64,000 bases of DNA from Loxodes magnus. Lineage: Eukaryota > Ciliophora > Karyorelictea > Loxodida > Loxodidae. The notes below the pieces were generated by a model. It was not told where the DNA came from. It did no database searches and saw nothing but the letters and a program-made list of their open reading frames with translations. The translations under genes were made by a program, and so were the position numbers. Each line of letters opens with the position of its first letter. Positions within the stretch are counted from its first letter, which is position 1. The stretch spans positions 682,001 through 746,000 of the forward strand of contig CAMPDV010000088.1 of the NCBI GenBank assembly GCA_946699065.1, read 5' to 3'. Of this stretch, positions 60,689-64,000 are shown piece after piece.

Positions 60689-62437
60689 TCATAAGCTCTT
60701 TCCTCTCGTCTATTATAACATTTATTTAAAAAATTCTAAATTTTAGCTATCAAAATCTTCATCGTATGGCTTCATATAACATGGTTGTGAGTCTTCTTAA
60801 CTTTCAGTTTTATTTACTAGTTGATTTAAGTTTTAATTTGGCTCTGGAATGAAGTTTTAAGCTGGCTAGCTAAATTGACTTTTGTTGTTAGATATTTTAG
60901 CCTAGTTTTATGGATATTCGGTGAAAATTTTGTTAGGAAAAGTCTTTTATTCTTGTTATGGGAGTTAGAAATATGGTTGATCAGGAATTTGATTCAATTT
61001 CTTTTAGAAATCTGGCTTAAAAGTTGAGTAAATCGGATTTTATGGAACGAACTATTGCTATTCGTTCCGTTAGAATTTTTTGTAGGTTTATTGCTACCTT
61101 AAATCTATGGGATCTTTGTTCTCTTATTAAAATGGCTGGAAATCTTAGCCAATCTTGGGGTTTTGCCTATCTTTTGCTTGGAAGTTTAGGTTTTCGTTTA
61201 CGTTTTGAATTTCGGATTTAAATTGTCTTATCTCTTAAATTACAGGATTGAACTCTCTAACGTTCTGCTTCATATTATCTCTATTATTTCACCTACTTTT
61301 TTTATAGAAGTCTCGCTGTATAGGCATTTATCTACCCTATGCATCTTAAAAAATTTATAAGTCTTCATTTCGTTCCATTTTAGCTTTAACTTGATTCAAG
61401 TAGATTTGCTCGTAATTTTCGATGGTAGTTTTCTCATTTTATTTCTCATGCTAATACTGATTCTATTCGCTTGGGAGCTACTATTTAAACTAATTATAAT
61501 CAACAAAGACCTCGTTTCTAACTATTCCTCTTCTATTAACAGCTGGCTATGCTTAAAACTTTTCTCTTCATGCTTTGTAATTTACTTTTTCTTATTCGTC
61601 CTTTTTATCATTTGGCTGCTAGAATTTCGCTTGCTTTTTTAAATTTCTTTTGCTTTCTTAGTCGCTGTTTTCAGAGTCTGAGCTTATTTCTAGCTTGTTG
61701 GTATTAGCATTTTATCATTAGTCCCATAGATTAAGATTTTTAGATAGTGTGCTTTTTTCTCTCGTATAATCAGAATTATCTGATATAAAATTATCTAAGT
61801 TAGGGCATTTCTTATAAACATGTCCCTTTTTAGTACACTCAGAACACCACTTTTCTTCTTACCAGCTGTACTTCACTTAATCATTACAGTTCAAATGCCC
61901 AAACTTCTAGCAATAAATGCATCGAAGGTTATTTACTATCTATTCCTAGGTAAAAGGCTCTCTTACCTCAAGGCATTTATCTGTGTTATGTCCAACGTTT
62001 TTGCACTATTTACATTTCTTAGGCTCTTTTTCACTGCTATTCAAAAAATCTCTCTTTCTCCTGTTAAATTTGCAATTTTACACCTTATGACCAATCTATC
62101 CACATTCAAAACAAATTATCTTTGGACAATCTCCTTCATGAATCTAAGCACATTGCAAGCATATTCTCTTTTAAGGACAATCAGCTAGTAAATGCCCAGG
62201 TTCCTCACATCTATGGCAAAACTTCTATAAGCAGTTCTTCGAGTAAAATCTATCGTTTTGCTTCTTCAGCTTAAGAAACTTTTACTCAGCTGTTGATTTC
62301 TTTTCTTCAATACTTTATTCACATTCCCTTAGCAAGCTTAAATCAGGAGTTAAGTCCTCTTCGAAAAGTCTTTATTAATTAGATTATTTCAAAACAAACA
62401 CCACATCATCGTCGTTTTCGTTAGTTAAGTCTATCAT
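60689..62437 (-). CDS. Zinc-knuckle protein, Air1/Air2/ZCCHC7-like
   Basis: Complete frame of 582 residues from ATG 62437 to TGA 60,689, with only three internal TGA (Trp). The start MIDLTNENDDDVVFVL contains two hydrophobic-acidic motifs of the SUMO-interacting type. Six knuckles follow: CHRCEEPGHLLADC (74-87), CLQCAQIHEGDC (93-104), CFECGQIGHKVQNC (109-122), CKQCKNVGHNTDKC (142-155), CIYCQKFGHLNC (173-184) and CSECTKKGHVYKKC (198-211). Closely stacked knuckles early in a protein of this size are the layout of Air1/Air2 and ZCCHC7, which bind RNA in the TRAMP complex that feeds the nuclear exosome. The C-terminal two thirds are Gln/Asn-rich and disordered. A Gag or GIS2-type protein is the alternative. 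The clean TGA stop, with many in-frame TAA/TAG, makes this the best gene for testing the code. Confidence 0.8.
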
Positions 62438-62954
62438 TTTAAACTGAATTTATTATTAAACTTAAAGCTTATTTAACGTTAAAAATTACCTTATACCTCT
62501 TTCTCAAATATCTCTGAAATTACTCCGATCACCTAACTTCTTAACTAAACCCCTTCCTTCTTCCACTATTCGTTTTACCTATCGACTTTACTCATTTCCA
62601 TTTTACTCCCTAGAGCTTCCTCTTTTATATCAATAGTGGCTTCTAATATTTTTATCCTATAATTGAAAGAAAATACTCAGCTAATATCTATTAAATAAGC
62701 TACTATACACAATAAGGTCATATAAGCACCATATCATTTTAAGCCAATAACTAGCTTTAAACCTCCTTCTTGACATATAACTGGGAATATACTACCTAGG
62801 CTAGATAGATTGATAGTCTACCCTCTAATAGTTACCCCCAGTCATTTTGGTAACCATTTCCAGAAAGCACTCAGTTTTGCTTTAAAGAAGGGAAACCTAA
62901 TCAAATGCTTATATTCTTGATGATGAAAATGCCTCGTTGCTTAGAGGGAGAGAA

Positions 62955-64000
62955 ATGATTTTTCAAACAAACATAGAAAGAAGAAGGTATAAGATAATAA
63001 GTACCAGTAAAGAAAGATTATTATGGCTGTAAGGATAGAAAATGCTTGGATATCTAATTTTAAAACTACTAAGAGTACCTTTAAATGATATTTACCACAA
63101 TATACATGAAATAGTATTGGAAGTCCTCATTACCCTGACTTACAACTCTGATTTGCTTAAAGTATAAAGATCTATGGTAATTTACGTGGAGCAAGAAAAT
63201 CTCTAGATTTACAGATAAATCAATGTCAATAGCATCCTACAAGAACACATTTTACTAGATATTTAAAAAATAGGAAAGCGCTTATTAAACTACCAAAAGG
63301 CTAAAAAAGGAAGGAATAAGTTTCTAGTTTTAAATTAGGTTTCTCAAGGATTCTTTTCTAACTTAGAAAGATCAACTCAGCATATTAGTGCTAGTCTCAA
63401 TAATGAAGTCCTAGTGGATCAATTGAACCTACTTAATAAATATGAAACTATCTTCTCCTTTTAATAGCAAATTGCTTCAAGAGAATAAGGTAAAAATACT
63501 TAGGAGAAAACTTAATCTTTGGGTATATTATTTATAGTGGTAACTGTTTATCTTATCCATGAAGCAATTATTTCGCTACCAACATCTAAGAAATTAAAGC
63601 TTTTATTCCTATTAATGCTTTTATTAAGAACATACGATTAGGTCATTTTTAACTTATAGTATTAAAGGACTAAAAGTAGTAATTCAAACTAGATTGTAGA
63701 CTAGAAGTGAAATGGTTGTAGTGAAGCATTATTTGCCATTAAAAGTGCGAATTAGTTTATATTAGGCTTAGACGCTGAAGTTCTATGGGATTAGTTTCAA
63801 TAATTAAATAGCGATTAACGGAAGAGTAGTAAGTTAATCACCTTCTATTAAAAAATAGGTTACAGCTCTTTAATTCCTCGCTAAGAAAGTATTATTAAAG
63901 TCAGAGTCAGACGGATTAGAAGATGTTTAGAGGGAATTTTTAACTGATATTAGAGTAACTATAAAAGACTCAGGTTTATAGATGAAATACATCAGTAAGA
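62955..64000 (+). CDS. Coiled-coil membrane protein, truncated by window edge
   Basis: From ATG 62955 one frame continues past the right edge with a single in-frame TGA (Trp). Residues about 85-190 are helical and Gln/Asn-rich (VIYVEQENLQIYRQINVNSI, ASLNNEVLVDQLNLLNKYET). Two hydrophobic segments follow (LGILFIVVTVYLIHEAIISL and LKLLFLLMLLL) separated by PTSKK. A long coil followed by paired membrane segments around a TS-K motif loosely recalls the Kar5/GEX1/Brambleberry nuclear-fusion family. I did not find that family's N-terminal Cys-rich part, so this is only a suggestion. Confidence 0.4.

Noticed and set aside
61820-62188. 122-residue plus-strand open frame
   Set aside because: It lies antisense to the zinc knuckles of the complete minus-strand gene 60,689-62,437. 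Regular Cys/His spacing decides for the minus strand.
1-64000. Standard ciliate code (TGA stop, Tetrahymena/Paramecium)
   Set aside because: It would cut MORN, WD40 and LRR proteins at conserved Trp positions dozens of times.
1-64000. Blastocrithidia-type code (TAA/TAG = Glu)
   Set aside because: At equivalent MORN and F-box positions TAA/TAG alternate with CAA/CAG, not GAA/GAG.

Overview
The window is AT-rich eukaryotic nuclear DNA whose genes can only be read if all three stop codons are sense: TAA and TAG as Gln and TGA as Trp. Seen directly: the MORN consensus Glu-Gly-Glu-Trp is written with TGA. Equivalent WD40 Trp positions use TGG in one blade and TGA in the next. The second codon of paralogous F-box genes is CAA in one copy and TAA in two others. 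Two genes nevertheless end cleanly at a TGA. This matches the known karyorelict ciliate code (NCBI table 27; Loxodes-like), or less likely the heterotrich Condylostoma (table 28). The abundance of repeats, short retroposon-like elements and broken gene copies fits a germline-like or little-processed ciliate genome. The exact species is inference. Open reading frames computed with standard stops are nearly all meaningless here.

Layout. 1-1,728: an array of about 32-bp tandem repeats and a minus-strand RING / coiled-coil / ubiquitin-like gene that points into it. 41,473-43,332: the mirror image, with the same gene family on the plus strand pointing into the same repeat in inverted orientation. 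These outward-facing ends bracket about 40 kb. That interval holds three plus-strand F-box/LRR paralogues (11,963; 26,209; 33,462), a third broken RING-Ubl copy (about 31,540), an endonuclease-domain retroelement relic (21,219-23,994), several coiled-coil, zinc-knuckle, Gag/ORF1-like gene fragments, and two copies of a roughly 515-bp SINE-like element (25,286; 37,823). 43.3-51.9 kb: a small WD40 gene, more ORF1-like fragments, a third SINE copy in reverse orientation and a decayed fourth F-box/LRR copy. 52.1-56.2 kb: a single long frame with about 17 MORN repeats, an F-box and LRRs. 60.7-62.4 kb: a complete minus-strand gene with six zinc knuckles, resembling Air1/Air2/ZCCHC7. The right edge runs into a truncated coiled-coil membrane-protein frame.

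How it may fit together. Five F-box/LRR proteins (SCF substrate receptors by family knowledge) and three RING-Ubl proteins (E3-like) in one window make this look like an expanding ubiquitin-ligase locus spread by segmental and possibly mobile duplication. One F-box unit sits inside a segment that is otherwise duplicated without it. Only some copies are intact: RING-Ubl at both ends, F-box copies 1 and 3, and the MORN fusion. The others carry frameshifts or have lost zinc ligands. That locus-level reading is inference.

Limits. With no stop codons the ends of most genes cannot be fixed from sequence alone, and all frames stay open. Coding calls therefore rest on motifs and paralogue agreement. 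Long AT-rich stretches hold nothing I can support.
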